Origin: Brevundimonas sp. UBA6550
GTDB taxonomy: Bacteria; Pseudomonadota; Alphaproteobacteria; Caulobacterales; Caulobacteraceae
Assembly (NCBI RefSeq): GCF_002434505.1
Contig: NZ_DJKE01000008.1
Span: forward strand, 778,223-842,222
DNA length: 64,000 nucleotides
Direction: 5' to 3'
Below are positions 61,851 through 64,000 of this stretch, one piece after another. The notes beneath the pieces are model-generated. The model did no database searches. It was not told where the DNA came from and worked only from the letters and a program-made list of their open reading frames with translations. Each line of letters starts with the position of its first letter. The stretch's first letter is position 1. The position numbers and the translations under genes are program-made.

Positions 61851-64000
61851 GCTATCGCGCCCCCGTCCGTGACCTGGCCTTCACCCTGGAGGCCATAGCC
61901 GGCGTGGCCGACGTCGCCGCCACCGGCGCCTTCCCCGACTATGACGCCGACGTCGCCGGCGCGGTGCTGGCGGCCGCCGGCCAGTTCTCGGAAGAGGTGC
62001 TGGCCCTCCTGAACCGCATCGGCGACCAGAAGGGGGCGACCTATGCCAACGGATCGGTCACGGCCGCGCCGGGCTTCGCCGACGCCTATCGCCAGTTCGC
62101 CGTCGGCGGCTGGACCGGCCTGTCGGCCTCGGCCGAGGCGGGCGGCCAGGCCCTGCCCAAGGCGCTGGAGCTGGCGGCCTATGAGACCGTCCACGCCGCC
62201 AACATGGCCTTCGGCCTGTGCCCCATGCTGTCGCTGGCCGCCATCGAGGCGCTGGAACAGGTCGGCACGGAGGATCAGAAGGCCAGATATCTGACCCGGC
62301 TCGTCAGCGGCGAATGGACCGGCGCCATGGTGCTGACCGAACCGGGCGCGGGCTCTGACCTGGGCTCGCTGACCGCGACCGCCGCGCCGAACGGCGACGG
62401 GACCTATGCGCTGAACGGCCAGAAGATCTTCATCACCTGGGGCGACCACGACGCCACGGACAACATCGTCCATCTGGTGCTGGCCCGCCTGCCCGACGCG
62501 CCCAAGGGACCGAAGGGCATCAGCCTGTTCCTGGCCTCCAAATTCGCGGTGAAGGACGACGGGACCCTGAGCGACCGCAACGCCTTCCGCCCGGTCGGAG
62601 TCGAGCACAAGCTGGGCATCCACGCCTCGCCTACCTGCGTCATGAGCTATGAGGGCGCCCGCGCCGAACTGGTCGGCCGCCCGAACGAGGGCCTGGCCCA
62701 CATGTTCGTGATGATGAACGCCGCGCGCCTGGCGGTCGGCGTCGAGGGCGTCGGCGTCGCCGAACGCGCCTATCAGCACGCCCTGGCCTATGCACTGGAG
62801 CGTCGCCAGGGCCGCTCGGTCTGGACCGGCGAACAGGGCGCGTCCATCTTCGACCACCCCGACGTGCGCCGCATGCTGGGCGTCATGAAGACCAAGATCT
62901 CGGCCGCGCGCGCCATCTGCCTGTCGACCGGCGTCGCCGCCGACCTGGCGCGCCACGCCGGGACCGAGGGGGAGCGTCGCCGCCGGAAGGGCCGCGAGGA
63001 CCTGTTCACCCCCATCGCCAAGGCCTGGTCCACCGATGTCGGCTGCGAGGTCGCCTCCCTGGGCGTCCAGGTCCACAACGGCATGGGCTTCATCGAGGAG
63101 ACCGGCGCGGCCCAATACTATCGCGACGCCCGCATCGCCCCGATCTACGAAGGCACCAACGGCATCCAGGCCATGGACCTGGTGGGTCGCAAACTGTCGA
63201 TGGACGGCGGGGACTCGGCCAAGGCCCTGATCGCCGACATTAAGGCGACCCTGACGGACCTGGGTCGCCTCTATTCCGGCAAGCCGGTCGAACGCTTCGC
63301 CACGGCCGTCGAGGCGGTCGAGGACGCGACCCTGTGGCTGCTGGACCGCAAGGCCGATCCCGACGCCGCGGCCGACGTGCTGGCCGCCGCCGACGCCTAT
63401 CTGAAACTGTTGGGCGACGTGGTCGGCGGCTGGATGCTGGCCAAGGGCGCCCTGGCGGCCAAGGCGAGGCTGGACGCGAACGACGGCGATCCGGCCTGGC
63501 TGCAGGGCAAGCTGGTGATGCCGGGCGCCAGGATGGATGGAGCAGCGCTCTACGAGCTGATCGCCTCGGAAGGCGTCACCTTCTCGGCCGCCGTGCCGAC
63601 GGTGTGGCAGGGTCTGTTGGCCCAACTCCGAGAGAACAGGTTGCAGATTCCTGCGATGAAGCGGGTCCTGATCGGAGGATCGGCGGTTCCGGAAAGCCTC
63701 ATCCGCGCCTTCCATGACGAGTTCGGCGTGGAGGTGACTCATGCGTGGGGAATGACGGAGACCTCTCCTGTCGCCTCCGTTTGCACGATGCCACCCGAAC
63801 TGTCGGCCCTGCCTTACGATGAACAGATGAAATGGCGGATCAAACAGGGCAAACCACCGCTCGGTGTGGAGTTGGCGCTGAAGGACGACGCCGGCCGGTC
63901 CCTGCCGCATGACGGACAGACCTTCGGTCGACTTCTGGTGCGGGGCGCCACCATAGCCCGCGCCTATTTCAGGGAGCCGACGATATCCGTGCTAGGTTCA
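61847..64000 (+). CDS. Acyl-CoA dehydrogenase fused in frame to an acyl-CoA ligase fragment (3' end outside window)
   Basis: 718 codons, open to the window end. Residues 1-554 are an FadE-like acyl-CoA dehydrogenase: GLCPMLSLAAIEALEQVGT, TGAMVLTEPGAGSDLGSL, GQKIFITWGDHD, ARLAVGVEGVGVAERAYQ and the catalytic Glu in PIYEGTNGIQ. At KLVM (63509-63520) the dehydrogenase tail (about 45 residues) is replaced by an AMP-forming ligase fragment: PGARMDGAALYELIASEGVT, FSAAVPTVWQGLL, RVLIGGSAVPESLIRAF, HAWGMTETSP. The adenylation N-terminal half with its P-loop is absent. GC falls after the join. Probably a recombination product. Confidence 0.8.
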   Translation, partial: MSYRAPVRDLAFTLEAIAGVADVAATGAFPDYDADVAGAVLAAAGQFSEEVLALLNRIGDQKGATYANGSVTAAPGFADAYRQFAVGGWTGLSASAEAGGQALPKALELAAYETVHAANMAFGLCPMLSLAAIEALEQVGTEDQKARYLTRLVSGEWTGAMVLTEPGAGSDLGSLTATAAPNGDGTYALNGQKIFITWGDHDATDNIVHLVLARLPDAPKGPKGISLFLASKFAVKDDGTLSDRNAFRPVGVEHKLGIHASPTCVMSYEGARAELVGRPNEGLAHMFVMMNAARLAVGVEGVGVAERAYQHALAYALERRQGRSVWTGEQGASIFDHPDVRRMLGVMKTKISAARAICLSTGVAADLARHAGTEGERRRRKGREDLFTPIAKAWSTDVGCEVASLGVQVHNGMGFIEETGAAQYYRDARIAPIYEGTNGIQAMDLVGRKLSMDGGDSAKALIADIKATLTDLGRLYSGKPVERFATAVEAVEDATLWLLDRKADPDAAADVLAAADAYLKLLGDVVGGWMLAKGALAAKARLDANDGDPAWLQGKLVMPGARMDGAALYELIASEGVTFSAAVPTVWQGLLAQLRENRLQIPAMKRVLIGGSAVPESLIRAFHDEFGVEVTHAWGMTETSPVASVCTMPPELSALPYDEQMKWRIKQGKPPLGVELALKDDAGRSLPHDGQTFGRLLVRGATIARAYFREPTISVLGS

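Noticed and set aside
1..64000. tRNA, rRNA, prophage or secretion-system gene clusters
   Set aside because: All gaps above 60 bases were read. No cloverleaf with CCA end or TTCGA-type T loop, no rRNA signature and no phage structural or integrase genes were recognised.

Overview
The window is high-GC (roughly two thirds G+C) alphaproteobacterial chromosome. It most resembles Caulobacterales, probably Brevundimonas or a close relative. The reasons are a divK-pleD operon with CtrA-like TTAA-N7-TTAA motifs upstream, an HdaA-type DnaA regulator next to ppk-ppx, alphaproteobacterial families (DUF2155, the NDUFA12-type complex I accessory subunit, DUF3126), a polymerase IV with an N-terminal zinc ribbon, and several families of palindromic intergenic repeats. 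I see no tRNA, rRNA, CRISPR array, insertion sequence or prophage.

Layout. 0-10 kb: the end of accC, then aat, lepB, a small membrane ribbon-helix-helix/EF-hand protein, DUF2155 and NDUFA12, a large protein carrying the tail domain of B12-dependent ribonucleotide reductase, two secreted pentapeptide-repeat proteins, and aspS. 10-21 kb: YciI, hdaA, a DUF3617 lipoprotein, ppk-ppx, rnd, purM-purN, an M13 peptidase, a glycine-zipper lipoprotein and ndk. 21-31 kb: a Phd/PIN toxin-antitoxin pair, an ABC-F ATPase with DUF2164, AIM24, a DUF4198 protein, DUF3126, cysE with a Nudix gene, a nitroreductase, DedA and DUF817. 31-44 kb: an HWE histidine kinase with a response regulator, queF, a nitronate monooxygenase, a TorF-like porin, a cold-shock gene with an odd downstream domain, a cystathionine gamma-lyase/synthase and cystathionine beta-synthase separated by a DUF2442/DUF4160 pair, rnr, a membrane-bound LuxR-type regulator, Nudix and DUF5990. 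44-58.5 kb: rpmG, divK-pleD, dinB, pncB, a polysaccharide deacetylase, RidA with a CTG-initiated acyltransferase-like gene, clpS-clpA, a phasin and a SPOR-domain D-alanyl-D-alanine carboxypeptidase.

The first 58 kb is orderly core chromosome. Many neighbours are coupled by 1-4 nt overlaps (ppk/ppx, antitoxin/toxin, abc-f/DUF2164, Nudix/cysE, kinase/regulator, divK/pleD). Functional themes are sulfur-amino-acid metabolism (cysE, CBS, CGL), polyphosphate and nucleotide metabolism, proteolysis (ClpS/ClpA), and cell-cycle or c-di-GMP signalling.

The last 5.5 kb (58.5-64 kb) is different. It holds three successive, mutually diverged copies of the 5' end of a PA0069-type radical SAM gene. The third copy keeps its iron-sulfur cysteines but is cut off inside the catalytic domain. 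It is followed by a small opposite-strand operon, an AbrB-type membrane protein lacking its front part, and an acyl-CoA dehydrogenase joined in frame to a fragment of an AMP-forming acyl-CoA ligase. This is a breakpoint-rich, mosaic segment and the most unusual part of the window, although an assembly or chimera artefact must be excluded.
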